DNA from: Lachnospiraceae bacterium
GTDB taxonomy: Bacteria > Bacillota > Clostridia > Lachnospirales > Lachnospiraceae
DNA: 64,000 bases
NCBI GenBank assembly: GCA_910576385.1
Contig: CAJTIR010000004.1
Coordinates: 107,048 to 171,047 of the forward strand
Direction of reading: 5' to 3'
The notes beneath the pieces were generated by a model. The model saw only the letters and a program-made list of their open reading frames with translations, made no database searches and had not been told where the DNA came from. The translations under genes were made by a program, and so were the position numbers. Below, piece by piece: positions 34,012 through 43,630 of the stretch (its first letter is position 1; the number at the start of each line of letters is the position of its first letter).

Positions 34012-35175
34012 TCATTTGTTCTTTTGATTTTTTATCCAGATATAGCAGATAACCACTCCGATTAAGGCTATCCCTCCCGTGGTTATATATGGTAATTCAA
34101 TATTGCTTTCATACAGATACCCAGTTAATAAAGGAGCAATAACTTTGCTAAGATTTCCGGCGGTACTGGCAAATCCCATCAGTGTTCCTTTATGCTGATT
34201 GTCAGTTTTTGAAAGGGTTGCGTTTAATGTGGGTACTGTAATAGCAGAAGATACCGCAAATAAGCCAAAAACCACCAACACACTAACAAACCCAGTTGTC
34301 AATACCATGGCAAACGCTACTAAGGCTTTGCAAAACACACCTATCAGTATTAGTGGCTTCTCACCAATTTTTTTTGCTAAAGGACCAGTCAAAAAGCCTT
34401 GTACTACAATCAAAATACCTGCTAGAGCCATCCAAATAACACCAACTTGCTTAGTGGAAAATCCAAACTTATCTACGACATACAGCCCCGTAATTCCTTG
34501 CAAGCCTGTTTGACAGAAATGCACGACGAAAATAAGTATCAAAACCATTCCTGCTGAGCCAAAAATTATGTTTTTCAGGTCTGAAAAATCAAAGGGTTTT
34601 CTTTTTTCCGTCTGTCCTGAACGCTCAATTGACTCTGGCAAAAGTGTTAGAATTAGCAGAAAGGCAATAAATGAAATGCCAGCTCCGGTAAAAAATGGGA
34701 GCGCAAGCGAATAGCCTGCAAGAATGCCTCCCAATAATGGTCCCATCATTACGCCAACGCTCATTGAAGCTCCAAGTTGACTCATATTCTTGCTTCTTTC
34801 TTCCTCCGAACTGGAATCTCCAACATATGCCAAAGATGCAACGGACGTAGCAGATGACAAAATACCCGATAAACTGCGAGCTATAAATAGTGTCCAGAAG
34901 GATGAAGCCAAACCGAACAGGAACAAACTGATGGAATATCCTATAATACCAATGCTGATAATCGGCTTTCTACCAATTCGGTCGGACAGTGCACCCCAAA
35001 AAGGTGCGCATACTGTTTGTGCCAGAGCATATACGGCAGTGAGCCATCCAAGCTCACGACCGCCAGCACCTAGATTTTCCATGTAAAATGGCATGACAGG
35101 AAGAATTAAGCTATATCCTAACGCAATCACCAAAGTAGCAAGATTTAAAGCGAAAATCGGCTTTTTATTCATCAA
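34012..35175 (-). CDS. MFS drug efflux transporter
   Basis: The 387-residue protein has 12 membrane helices and the MFS loop motif GALSDRIGRKPI after TM2, with RSLSGILSSATSVASLAYVG and motif-C-like GPLLGGILAGYSLALPFF, as in TetA/Bmr-type drug/H+ antiporters. It overlaps the upstream PEP-utilising enzyme gene by 11 bases, so the two are coupled. I infer export of the same compound class that the enzyme inactivates. Confidence 0.85.
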   Translation of the reverse strand: MMNKKPIFALNLATLVIALGYSLILPVMPFYMENLGAGGRELGWLTAVYALAQTVCAPFWGALSDRIGRKPIISIGIIGYSISLFLFGLASSFWTLFIARSLSGILSSATSVASLAYVGDSSSEEERSKNMSQLGASMSVGVMMGPLLGGILAGYSLALPFFTGAGISFIAFLLILTLLPESIERSGQTEKRKPFDFSDLKNIIFGSAGMVLILIFVVHFCQTGLQGITGLYVVDKFGFSTKQVGVIWMALAGILIVVQGFLTGPLAKKIGEKPLILIGVFCKALVAFAMVLTTGFVSVLVVFGLFAVSSAITVPTLNATLSKTDNQHKGTLMGFASTAGNLSKVIAPLLTGYLYESNIELPYITTGGIALIGVVICYIWIKNQKNK

Positions 35176-37732
35176 TCGTCACCGTCCCCTCCGAGCCGTC
35201 CACCGTTATCATTTGTCCATTTTTAATACTTCTCGTGGCTGTGTGTGTCGCCATAACGGCAGGGATACCACATTCCCGTGCAACAATACTTGAATGACTG
35301 AGAGGACCTCCAATATCCGTTACAATTCCACTTGCAGAGGCAAATAGGGGTGTCCAAGCCGGAGTTGTAGTAACGGCAACCAAAACACTTCCTGGCTGGA
35401 AATTTTTAAAATCTGCCGGACTATTTAGTACGCAGGCACGAGCTGTCACGACACCAGAACTGGTTCCTATACCCCTCAACACGGTTTTTCCATCTTTTTG
35501 TTTCTGTGGTGCATGTGATATGCTTTTTACTTTCTTCTCAGGTAACTGAGCTGGTGGCATATAGCCCTGATACTTTTTGAGTTCCGCTTTTCGCTCAAGT
35601 ATCGAATTTCTTCTATCGGATAAAGGTATATTTTTGTCTAACTGTACTATGAGTTTTTCCAATTCCAATTTTGTGAGCCAATAAATATCATCTATATGCG
35701 AAGTAGCTCCGCCACGTATAAGGCGTGCTGAAATTTCATGAAACATCTGGCGAATCAGAGGATGCCCCATTCCCATGCAATAAATAGCATTTTCACGCAT
35801 AGGAGCAGTTTCCTGCGCCCAATGGAGCAACTTCAAAAACAGTTTTTTGCGTGAGCTATCTATATGTTGTAAAATTTCTTCTTCTGCCTGTTTCCTATGC
35901 TTTTCAAATTTGGATTGACGTAAAAAAGGACTTTCACCTTTGCCTTCTACAAAGGTTTTTATGGATTCAAAGGTTGGTGTAAGTGTTTCCTGCGGTGTGG
36001 AATATGCAAAATCAAATTCATAAGCGGTACGACCAAACTCTTTAAAATATTGATTGATCCGATTTTTCCATTCTATCCATACTTCCAGCGAAACTTCGTC
36101 AGGCGGAACTGAGGACATAAAATTTTCCGCTATCTTTGCTGTTGGATTACTTTGCAGATAAAGGTTGAGAGTTTTATTTTGCTTTACCCATTCCGAGAGA
36201 CTCCACAGGTTCTTTTCGGCTTGCAGAGCAATCGTATCAAATCCAAGCAGGAAAACAGAAGTATCTGTCATACCAGCGCGACGAGCCGCTCCCTGAAAAA
36301 ATTTTGTAAATATTGTTTCGCTGATAGAGGCGGCTGGCAATGTAAGCTGAATCCTCGTGAAATAAATACAAGCGGCATAAAATACAGTCTGAATCCCCTT
36401 CATTATTTGATGGGCATTCAGCGTATGCAGAGGCTTTTCTTCCCATTGTTTAATCACATCCTCAAATTCCTTTCGTGCTGTTTCCCAGCGTGCAACACTG
36501 TTCGTGAGCGCACGGCGTAAAGATCGGGGTGAAAGGGATTTGACAGCAATCAAAAGAGGCTTTGAATTGTGGGAAAGATAAACATATCCGTTAATAATCG
36601 TATATGCTCCGTTTTCTGGCAGTAGCTTTTTCGCACTTTTACCAAACATATCTATCCATAAAAGCGCCGACGCACGGTTGACTATTTCAAGCCCAAGTGT
36701 GGCAAATAAGGGCGTAACAGGATTTGGCAAGTGTTCCGCTAGAGACTGCCTTTTGTATAAAACATCCTTTTCCGGTAACGTCCATTCCGGCGGTAGGACA
36801 GTAATGGGGCGAGCCTGAACAATATACAACTTATCTTTTTCCAGTGCCCACTCTACATCCATAGGCATTTCATAATACTTCTCAATTTTTTTTCCAAGCT
36901 GTGTCAATCGCATAACTTGATTGTGAGTAAGAGTATGTTTTTTCCTAAACTGTTCAGGAGTTGGGATTTCTTCTGTTCCATCTGAGTTGCGGACTGTCAT
37001 AATCTCTTTGTTTGCTACTTCATACGATACAATTCGTTCAGCATTTTTATCTACAACGATTGTATCAGGGGTGACTAAGCTAGAAACCACCGATTCGCCA
37101 AGTCCCCACGCGGCGTTAACAATCATTTCGCTACGTCTGCCATTGATAGGGTTTAGCGTAAACATAACGCCGGACGCATCGGAAAACGCAAGCTTTTGTA
37201 CTACAACAGCAAGTGCGACGATTTCCTGCTTTATATCATTCTTCACGCGGTAAGCAATAGCGCGAGCTGTCCATAGGGAAGCCCAGCACCTCTTTACAGC
37301 GTCAAGAACTTCATTCTCACCTTGTATGTTAAGATAGGTTTCCTGCTGGCCTGCAAAAGAAGCGTCGGGCAAATCCTCGGCGGTTGCGGAGGAACGGACA
37401 GCCACCGCTATATTTCCCAATCCGGCATATGCGGTTTTAATTGCATCTGATACTTCCTGCGGCATTTCTCCATTATGGAAAAGCATCCCTATCTGCGTAG
37501 ATGCATTTTCAAGCTGGCTGGTATTGTTAGAGTCAATACCGTCCAGCAACTTATTAATGTGAGGCTGAATATGGTTCTTTTCAACAAAAATCTTGTATGA
37601 AGTAGTCGTAACATGAAAGCCCTCCGGCACAGGGATGCCCGCTGTCAATAGTTTTGATAAAGACATACCTTTTCCGCCAACCATTTCAAGGGTTGCCTGT
37701 TTATGCAACAAGGGTAGAGTATAATAAATCAT
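35165..37732 (-). CDS. PEP-utilising phosphotransferase, rifampin phosphotransferase-like
   Basis: At 855 residues this is the length of rifampin phosphotransferase (Rph). An N-terminal ATP-grasp domain (MVGGKGMSLSKLL, AVRSSATAEDLPDASFAGQQ, MDVEWALEKDKLYIVQARPI) is followed by a large helical substrate domain. The C-terminal swivelling domain carries the phospho-His H813 in GGPLSHSSIVARECGIPAVM. PEP synthase is longer in its PEP-binding barrel, which is absent. Rph phosphorylates rifamycins using ATP. Drug specificity here is inferred only. It is encoded between its TetR regulator and an MFS pump. Confidence 0.75.
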   Translation of the reverse strand: MIYYTLPLLHKQATLEMVGGKGMSLSKLLTAGIPVPEGFHVTTTSYKIFVEKNHIQPHINKLLDGIDSNNTSQLENASTQIGMLFHNGEMPQEVSDAIKTAYAGLGNIAVAVRSSATAEDLPDASFAGQQETYLNIQGENEVLDAVKRCWASLWTARAIAYRVKNDIKQEIVALAVVVQKLAFSDASGVMFTLNPINGRRSEMIVNAAWGLGESVVSSLVTPDTIVVDKNAERIVSYEVANKEIMTVRNSDGTEEIPTPEQFRKKHTLTHNQVMRLTQLGKKIEKYYEMPMDVEWALEKDKLYIVQARPITVLPPEWTLPEKDVLYKRQSLAEHLPNPVTPLFATLGLEIVNRASALLWIDMFGKSAKKLLPENGAYTIINGYVYLSHNSKPLLIAVKSLSPRSLRRALTNSVARWETARKEFEDVIKQWEEKPLHTLNAHQIMKGIQTVFYAACIYFTRIQLTLPAASISETIFTKFFQGAARRAGMTDTSVFLLGFDTIALQAEKNLWSLSEWVKQNKTLNLYLQSNPTAKIAENFMSSVPPDEVSLEVWIEWKNRINQYFKEFGRTAYEFDFAYSTPQETLTPTFESIKTFVEGKGESPFLRQSKFEKHRKQAEEEILQHIDSSRKKLFLKLLHWAQETAPMRENAIYCMGMGHPLIRQMFHEISARLIRGGATSHIDDIYWLTKLELEKLIVQLDKNIPLSDRRNSILERKAELKKYQGYMPPAQLPEKKVKSISHAPQKQKDGKTVLRGIGTSSGVVTARACVLNSPADFKNFQPGSVLVAVTTTPAWTPLFASASGIVTDIGGPLSHSSIVARECGIPAVMATHTATRSIKNGQMITVDGSEGTVTIDE

Positions 37733-38340
37733 AATAATTCACCTCCATCATTCATAATTCCGTGTAGAAATATATCCATTGTTTCATCAAGCATTTTCTC
37801 CGGACTGGCTGATGGTCGGGATGTGTAAATGATTGATATAATGGAGTTAATTAACAAACGCGTCATAAGATCGGCATTCGTCTTACGGAAGACGCCTGAT
37901 TCCACTCCATTTTCAATTACAGATTTTATAATATCCTGATATGCGTAACGCGCAGTTTTCAGCCGCTTTCGATAATCTTCTTCTAAATAGTCAGATTCTG
38001 TATTTAACCACATCAGCACCGTTCGCTGCTGCTTTGGTACTCCAAGATGATTCAGCATGATTTTTCTAAGACACTGTTCCGGCGAGGATTCATCGGCAAT
38101 AATCCTATGAACCTTTTTAATTGTTTCTTCTATTTCTTTCTCAACTGCATATACAAAAATCTCGTCTTTCGTTTTGAAAAAATCATACAGACTGGACTTT
38201 CCCATGTTTGCTAAATTCGCAATTTCCCTCATAGATGTTTTTTGGAATCCATTTTTCTCTATGAGCTGCAAAGCAACACTGATTATTTCTTCTCGGCGCT
38301 CTTCTTGTTGTTCTGGTGTAAGAATAATTCCTTTTGGCAT
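37729..38340 (-). CDS. TetR family repressor of the Rph-like/MFS operon
   Basis: The roughly 203-residue protein has a TetR HTH (ISVALQLIEKNGFQKTSMRE, IANLANMGKSSLYDFFKTKD) and a helical ligand domain. ATG 38340 is chosen since AAGGAGGG lies 9 bases upstream; the frame is open to 38367. It overlaps the next gene by 4 bases. Two copies of a CGACCATCGGTCG-type palindrome on its promoter indicate autorepression of the whole resistance operon. Confidence 0.85.
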   Translation of the reverse strand: MPKGIILTPEQQEERREEIISVALQLIEKNGFQKTSMREIANLANMGKSSLYDFFKTKDEIFVYAVEKEIEETIKKVHRIIADESSPEQCLRKIMLNHLGVPKQQRTVLMWLNTESDYLEEDYRKRLKTARYAYQDIIKSVIENGVESGVFRKTNADLMTRLLINSIISIIYTSRPSASPEKMLDETMDIFLHGIMNDGGELL

Positions 38341-38359
38341 ATTATGATCCCTCCTTATA

Positions 38360-38420
38360 ACGACCATCGGTCGTTTCTTGTTTCGGTTTCATTATATAGC
38401 GACCGATGGTCGCTTGTCAA
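38360..38420 (-). promoter_or_regulatory. promoter with two palindromic TetR operators
   Basis: On the minus strand TTGACA (38420-38415), 18-base spacer and TATAAT (38396-38391). The palindrome GCGACCGATGGTCGC (38399-38413) fills the spacer. Its near-identical inverse ACGACCATCGGTCGT (38360-38374) lies downstream of the start point. Confidence 0.85.
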
Positions 38421-38686
38421 GCTAATTTTTTCAACACCAAAAAACGCGACTTATATATTATGTGTAAGGCGAGCAGAGACTATCAGCCAAACAGTTTTTG
38501 TTTTTAAATACAGAACGACCTCGATATAATGCTAATTATATTGAACTCGCAGAACGAATGAGTGGCAAAGTCTGCTCTCAGTTAAACACAATCATAAAGA
38601 TATCCTGCCTAAATGAGTTAAATATAATCAAATCGGTTGTAGATTGCCTTGATGGATCGTGTAATAACAATGAGGAGGCGAATCAA

Positions 38687-39517
38687 ATGATCGAAGAATT
38701 TACTGCTCATCTGCAAAGCTTGGGAAAGTCTGAAAACACAATCCGGACGTACAGTCATGATGTAACGATGTATCTGCATTGGTGCCAGGACAGTTTTGGA
38801 GAGGAGCCACAGCTTTTATACCGTGCCAATATTTTGGATTACATTTCCTATATGCGAAATATTCGGGGTTATCATCCGCGTACCGTAAATAACCACCTTT
38901 CTTCCTTGAAGAGCCTAAATGAGTATCTGATTATGAGTGGGCGGCAGACGGAAGCTGCTGTGCTGGACAGCGATTTTATGAAAATCCAGATACAGTATGC
39001 CAGTCCCTGCACTGTGGAGAAAAAAGATGTAGAGGCATTCCGCCAACGCCTTCTGGAGAGTGGAAGTAAACGGGACTTTTGCCTGGTCACACTTTATGCC
39101 TATTCCGGTATGCGGCGGAGTGAATGCGTCAATCTCAAGCTGGATCAGGTTGATCTGACAGCAAAGGAAATCCGGATTGTCGGCAAGGGAGACAAGCACC
39201 GCCTGGTCTATATCAATGACAAAATTGTTTACGCGATTCGGGAGTACCTAAAGGTGCGTAATTCGGACAGCCCATATCTGTTCGTCAGCCGCCAGAGTGA
39301 GAAGCTGAATCCTTCCCGTATCAACCAGATATTTAACCGATACTCGGATGTCATTACACCGAAGACGCTGCGGCATTATTTCTGCTCCAATGCCCTGGAG
39401 AACGGATATTCCATTCACGAAGTCGCCAATCAGGCAGGGCACAGCAATGTGCAAACCACACTCATTTATAGTAACCCGACGGCAAAAGAAATGAAAGACA
39501 AAGCCAATCGACTGTGA
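38687..39517 (+). CDS. tyrosine recombinase/integrase, XerC/D-like
   Basis: The roughly 276-residue protein has an N-terminal SAM-like core-binding domain (MIEEFTAHLQSLGKSENTIR) and a catalytic domain. Visible active-site positions are R in YSGMRRSE, K in VGKGDKHR, R-H in TPKTLRHYFCS (the usual His before L-R is Lys), H in AGHSNVQTT and nucleophile Y in TLIYSNP. ATG 38687 follows GAGGAGG; the frame is open to 38498. Sortase B follows 9 bases later. It probably belongs to an integrated element, but no att sites were recognised. Confidence 0.85.
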   Translation: MIEEFTAHLQSLGKSENTIRTYSHDVTMYLHWCQDSFGEEPQLLYRANILDYISYMRNIRGYHPRTVNNHLSSLKSLNEYLIMSGRQTEAAVLDSDFMKIQIQYASPCTVEKKDVEAFRQRLLESGSKRDFCLVTLYAYSGMRRSECVNLKLDQVDLTAKEIRIVGKGDKHRLVYINDKIVYAIREYLKVRNSDSPYLFVSRQSEKLNPSRINQIFNRYSDVITPKTLRHYFCSNALENGYSIHEVANQAGHSNVQTTLIYSNPTAKEMKDKANRL

Positions 39518-39526
39518 GGTAAGAAC

Positions 39527-40300
39527 ATGAAGATAAAAAGGATTATTTGTACTATACTGATTTTGATATTTGCAAGCGGTATTGTGATAGGTGCCATCCA
39601 ATTATATAAGCAGCACCGTGAGTATTCGGAAGGCGAGGACTCCTATACTGATTTGGACCATTATGTGAAGCTGCCTGAAGAGCCTAAAGAACCTTCCCCA
39701 TCTCCCACAGATGAAACTGAGTCTGGAGGACGGGAATGGCCGGTTGTAGATTTTGCTTCCCTGCAGGAAATCAATCCGGATATCGTAGGGTGGATTTATA
39801 TTGAAGGAACAGGAATCAATTACCCGGTTGTGCAGGGCAGGGATAACCAGTATTATCTAAAGCATTTATTCAGCGGAGAGTGGAACGGATCCGGCTGCAT
39901 ATTTCTGGACAGCAGAAACAGATTGGATTTCTCAGATCGACACAGCATCATCTATGGGCATCATATGAAAAATGGCGCCATGTTTTCCGGGCTGACGGAG
40001 TATAAGAAGCAGGAGTATTATAACGAGCATCCTATTGCCCTGTTATTGACGCCGGATAAAAACTATGAGATAGAGATTTTCGGCGGGTATGTGGCCAGCG
40101 TTCAGGATAAGGCGTGGGAAGTGGCATTTCCCTCAGACTCAGATTTTACAGAGTGGCTGGATAAAGCCAGAGAGCGTTCATGCTTTACCAGTGAAATTAC
40201 CCCGGCAGTCACAGACCAGATTCTGACGTTCTCTACCTGCAGCTACGAATTTAACAATGCCAGGTTTGTATTGCTGGGCGTATTAAGGCCGGAAGAGTAA
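39527..40300 (+). CDS. class B sortase
   Basis: The 257-residue protein has an N-terminal membrane anchor (residues 5-24), an acidic/Pro spacer and a sortase B catalytic domain. Signatures are PDIVGWIYIEGTGINYPVVQ, catalytic His in IIYGHHMKNG, Cys in TFSTCSYEF and Arg in NARFVLLG. Sortases cut a cell-wall sorting motif and anchor the protein to peptidoglycan or pilin. No substrate with a sorting signal is encoded nearby. It is co-transcribed with the recombinase, as in conjugative elements of this group. Confidence 0.9.
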   Translation: MKIKRIICTILILIFASGIVIGAIQLYKQHREYSEGEDSYTDLDHYVKLPEEPKEPSPSPTDETESGGREWPVVDFASLQEINPDIVGWIYIEGTGINYPVVQGRDNQYYLKHLFSGEWNGSGCIFLDSRNRLDFSDRHSIIYGHHMKNGAMFSGLTEYKKQEYYNEHPIALLLTPDKNYEIEIFGGYVASVQDKAWEVAFPSDSDFTEWLDKARERSCFTSEITPAVTDQILTFSTCSYEFNNARFVLLGVLRPEE

Positions 40301-40404
40301 CTGATTCAGAGGAAAACAGAGTAATTGATTGAATCAGGAGAATGCTATTACGAAAAATGGTGCATTTCCCTGTTTATTCGTAATGGAGATGATCCGCTCC
40401 TAAG

Positions 40405-40566
40405 GTAGATGTTGGCCTTGTGGAGCATTATAGCACCGGCAAGGATGGTAAAAGACAAAAAAGCAGTTGGAAGTTGATTTTGTAGCAACCAAGGGCAGAG
40501 AAAAGTATTACATCGAGTCTACTTTTGCTATGAATAATGAGGATAAAGTCAGAAGAAATGAAAGGG
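40405..40566 (+). pseudogene. C-terminal scrap of a DUF4143-type AAA ATPase
   Basis: VDVGLVEHYSTGKDGKRQ, then after a one-base shift in an A-run KQLEVDFVATKGREKYYIES and TFAMNNEDKVRRNER can be read. This is the nuclease-like C-terminal region of AAA ATPases with a DUF4143 domain. Both ends are missing. Confidence 0.55.
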
Positions 40567-40602
40567 TATTACTACTATGGGTCTTCGCAAAAATGTTCTC
40601 TG

Positions 40603-41176
40603 AAAGTATTCTTCGTCCCACACCTGTTCATGGAGCTGTTCATAGGTAAATACATGATCTGGATTGAACACCAGTAGGGAAAGCAATTCATATTCCCGGT
40701 AGGTCAACCGTAGGGGCCGACCACTTAAAAGTCCTACCGGTTCTCACGCTGTATCACAAGATCACTCTGGGCAGCTATTGTGTATGCCCGCGATTTGAGA
40801 GGGTTCAACTGGTGAAACGTTGTAAAAGCGCATAGATATGGGCAAGACATTCCTCGGTTTTAAAAGGCTTTGTCAGGAAGTCGTCAGCCCCTGTTTCCAA
40901 CGCCTGTACTTTGTCTGCTAACACCGACGACGTAGAAAGCAACAGGATTGGCATAGGTTTCATACACCGCAGTGTCCTTAATAGCTCCATGCCATCTATT
41001 TCAGGAAAGCATACGTTAAGAATTACGACTTCGTAGTCTCGCGTTGCCAGAGCTGTTAACCCTTCCTGGACGGTTAGAGTGTAGTAGGCTTCTGTTGTTT
41101 CACTTTTCAGATTGTATTTAATGGCTTTGCAAGTTTGTAAATCGTGGTCGATTATCAAAACACAGTTTTTTCGCAT
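40603..41176 (-). pseudogene. broken OmpR-family response regulator
   Basis: The first part (ATG 41176 minus, RBS GGAGGAAAG) is a full receiver domain: VLIIDHDLQ, VILNVCFPEIDGMELL (Asn at the usual phospho-Asp position), FLTKPFKTEE. It ends at a stop after LLQRFTS. Downstream, in other frames, the effector reads DLVIQREN, then GLLSGRPLRLTYREYELLSL, YEQLHEQVWDEEYF. It is cut at about 40603 by the ATPase scrap. Frameshifts and the missing 3' end make it non-functional as a DNA-binding regulator. Confidence 0.6.
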
Positions 41177-41287
41177 ACTTTCCTCCTTCCCAAGTTAGGT
41201 ACAGCGGGGATATTGTGTTAGGGATCGCCTTGAACTATTGTATTCGCATATATTCTCACATCATCTAATTACTGTATTGGTAAAAAA

Positions 41288-41325
41288 CAAGTCAGCAGGA
41301 AAGAAAACCTTACCCACTGACTTTG
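41288..41325 (-). terminator. terminator of the AraC gene
   Basis: On the minus strand AAGTCAGTGGG pairs with CCTGCTGACTT (small internal mismatches), followed by GTTTTTTACC. It lies about 50 bases after the stop at 41375. Confidence 0.65.
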
Positions 41326-41374
41326 AAAATCAAGATTACGATTAACAGTCTGCACATACTTTCTGATTTGTAGT

Positions 41375-42418
41375 TTACTCGCCAACATTCTGTTTGCGGT
41401 ATTCAGCCGGTGCAATTTTTATCACATCTCGAAAGGCTGTTGCAAATTTACTTTGGTTTTCATATCCAACCTGATTTGCGATTTCCGCTATGGTAGCTTG
41501 GGTTTGGCGTAGTAGTACAGCAGCCTGCTTTATTCGGTACTCTTTCATATAAGTTCCAATAGGTTGACCATAGATACCCTTAAATGTGTTCTTTAAGGTT
41601 GTCGTATTGATTAGGAACTCTTTGGAAAGCTCTTCAATCGTTGGTCTAATCTGCAAGTCTGAAACTAGCTTTCGATGTATCTCTTTTACAATCTCAACCT
41701 GTGGAGATGTGTATAATTCTCGCTGCTTTTCCTGTGACACGTCCACCATACATAAAAACAAAAGCAGCTCCTGAACTTTCAGCTTAAAATAGGGCTTTTG
41801 CAGGCAATCCGGTATGGAATAAAGTTCTGAAAAAACATGGTCAATTTCGTTTTTTGCGCGCATAATAAAGCATTTTCCGTCAGCACAAAATTTTTCTTTA
41901 AATCCCATCAAGTCAATTTCACTTTCGGAAAGTATTTCCGGCATATTCTTCGATAAAATTTTCAGGTTGATGACAACGGATATTCCCCGATAATGTTTTA
42001 ATGGAAAAGTCATCTCTGGCGCACAGTTATCCATTGTGTGGATTGAGAGGTCGCCTTCTCCAAGATAGAGGCATGAGCCGCTTAATAAACGGCTGCCTTC
42101 CCGCCCTTCTCGGCAGTGGTTTATTTCTAAAATATTTTTATCCAGACCTTCATTCCATTCACAGCTCGCCGCTTCAAAGTCATTGTAAATTAGCTGAATG
42201 CCAGGAAATACTTGATAAACAGTCATAAGACCAAGACCATCTGCACAATCCATTTTGTAAACTGTACAGTATCCATCATTATCTTTCGGAATAACCGCAG
42301 ACAGGTTCTTCGTATTCGTAATCATATTTTCATTCATACTGGGCCTTTCTGCTACTTCGTTTTCTATTTGTTTTCTCAATAGAGTTTGAGTTTCTTTCAT
42401 TATAATTCTTTCTTTCAT
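41375..42418 (-). CDS. AraC family transcriptional regulator
   Basis: The protein is about 347 residues. The C-terminal AraC domain has IRPTIEELSKEFLINTTTLK, NTFKGIYGQPIGTYMKEYRI and AEIANQVGYENQSKFATAFR. The N-terminal 230 residues (CREGREGSRLLSGSCLYLGE) resemble the sensing region of pigment/siderophore-type AraC proteins. ATG 42418 is preferred since GGAGCGGAG precedes it; 42433 and an ATG six codons in are also possible. Targets unknown; the gene stands alone. Confidence 0.8.
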   Translation of the reverse strand: MKERIIMKETQTLLRKQIENEVAERPSMNENMITNTKNLSAVIPKDNDGYCTVYKMDCADGLGLMTVYQVFPGIQLIYNDFEAASCEWNEGLDKNILEINHCREGREGSRLLSGSCLYLGEGDLSIHTMDNCAPEMTFPLKHYRGISVVINLKILSKNMPEILSESEIDLMGFKEKFCADGKCFIMRAKNEIDHVFSELYSIPDCLQKPYFKLKVQELLLFLCMVDVSQEKQRELYTSPQVEIVKEIHRKLVSDLQIRPTIEELSKEFLINTTTLKNTFKGIYGQPIGTYMKEYRIKQAAVLLRQTQATIAEIANQVGYENQSKFATAFRDVIKIAPAEYRKQNVGE

Positions 42419-42539
42419 TTTGCTCCGCTCCATTTAGTAGATTTTACACTCCAATTAGAATTATAATATGTTTAATGAAGCAGAGCAAACAGATAAAACG
42501 AAAGACTAAGTAAATCAGAATCGGCCCTCTGATGGAATA

Positions 42540-43439
42540 TCACAGATGGGGAAGATTGGTTCTATACTGCCGAAGTACAGCCTCATTGTCTGGATGACAA
42601 ATCTTTTCTAACTGGGCAATCATCGTTTCCTTATTTTTAGGAAGTGTTCCTTCTACCCAGACGGCATTAGAGGCTCCCAAGGTAGCAAAATACACAGGAA
42701 TTTCCAGGTGTTCAATTAGTGTTTTCAGCTCATTTAATTTTTCTAATTCACTTTCTTCAGCCCAGTTTCCTTTTTGAATTTCCTCATACAATTCAGATTC
42801 TGGGTAAATGGTCAGCATGGAGGAACCAATGATTTTAGGGCGGGTCATATTGAAGATTTTTGCACTTTCTAGTGCGCCCTCAACTCCACGGCCAGAACCT
42901 GATACCCCGGTGAGATAAAAAAAGTTGTAGGTAATAGAAGCCTGATCCAGCCGTTTCGTCTGCTCCACTATTTCCTGGGCCAGATAACCCTTGTGCATAA
43001 ACGTCAGTGCTTCATTATCACCAGTTTCTACTCCTATCGTAATTCCGTCATATCCAAGCCGGTGTAATTTCTTTAATTCCTCATCTGTTTTAAGGGTCAC
43101 ATCTGTTACGCGCGCAAAGCACCCGATTGTTTCACATTCCGGGAAGTATTGATGAATGAGCTTCGATATTTTTTCCAGCCGTTCAAATTGGAGGACAAAC
43201 GGATTTGCGCCAACCAAGTAAATTCGCTTCACCTGTTTGCTTCTCCAAGAACGCATCTGAATCTGTGCTTCCAAAAGATCGGCTTCCACATCCTCCAAGG
43301 GGGACATACGGAACTTAAACGGAAGATCATCATACAACGTACAAAATTTACATTTGTGGTGAGTACATCCTGCCGTAACTTCAATTAGCAACGAACCAGC
43401 CTCATAAGGCGGACGCCAGATAGTTCCTGTATAGTGCAT
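42540..43439 (-). CDS. radical SAM protein, Elp3-like
   Basis: The protein is about 299 residues. A cluster motif GCTHHKCKFCTLY has cysteines in C-x4-C-x2-C spacing, not the usual C-x3-C-x2-C. IYLVGANPFVL, ITIGVETGDNEALTFMHKGY and IGSSMLTIYPESELYEE follow, as in Elp3/MiaB-like radical SAM enzymes of unknown substrate. ATG 43439 is chosen because GAAAGGAG lies 8 bases upstream. It is divergent from an HxlR regulator gene 190 bases away that may control it. Confidence 0.8.
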   Translation of the reverse strand: MHYTGTIWRPPYEAGSLLIEVTAGCTHHKCKFCTLYDDLPFKFRMSPLEDVEADLLEAQIQMRSWRSKQVKRIYLVGANPFVLQFERLEKISKLIHQYFPECETIGCFARVTDVTLKTDEELKKLHRLGYDGITIGVETGDNEALTFMHKGYLAQEIVEQTKRLDQASITYNFFYLTGVSGSGRGVEGALESAKIFNMTRPKIIGSSMLTIYPESELYEEIQKGNWAEESELEKLNELKTLIEHLEIPVYFATLGASNAVWVEGTLPKNKETMIAQLEKICHPDNEAVLRQYRTNLPHL

Positions 43440-43580
43440 ATAAATTACTCCTTTCTCATACCTGTCAGTTTTTTTCTTTGACTTGCCTTTATGATACAAG
43501 GTCGCACTGATTTATTCAACTACTGTCTTTTTTTAGTAGTAGTATTATTTTTAATACTATATTTTTATTTAGACAGTATA

Positions 43581-43609
43581 TTGATTATTGCTCGCCTTTA
43601 AGGTATAAT
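43581..43609 (+). promoter_or_regulatory. promoter of the HxlR gene
   Basis: TTGATT (43581-43586), 17-base spacer, TATAAT (43604-43609). A TTTAGTAGTAGTATTATT...AATACTA region upstream, between the divergent genes, has imperfect symmetry that could hold an operator. Confidence 0.65.
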
Positions 43610-43630
43610 TTTATTAAGGAGGATTATGAA

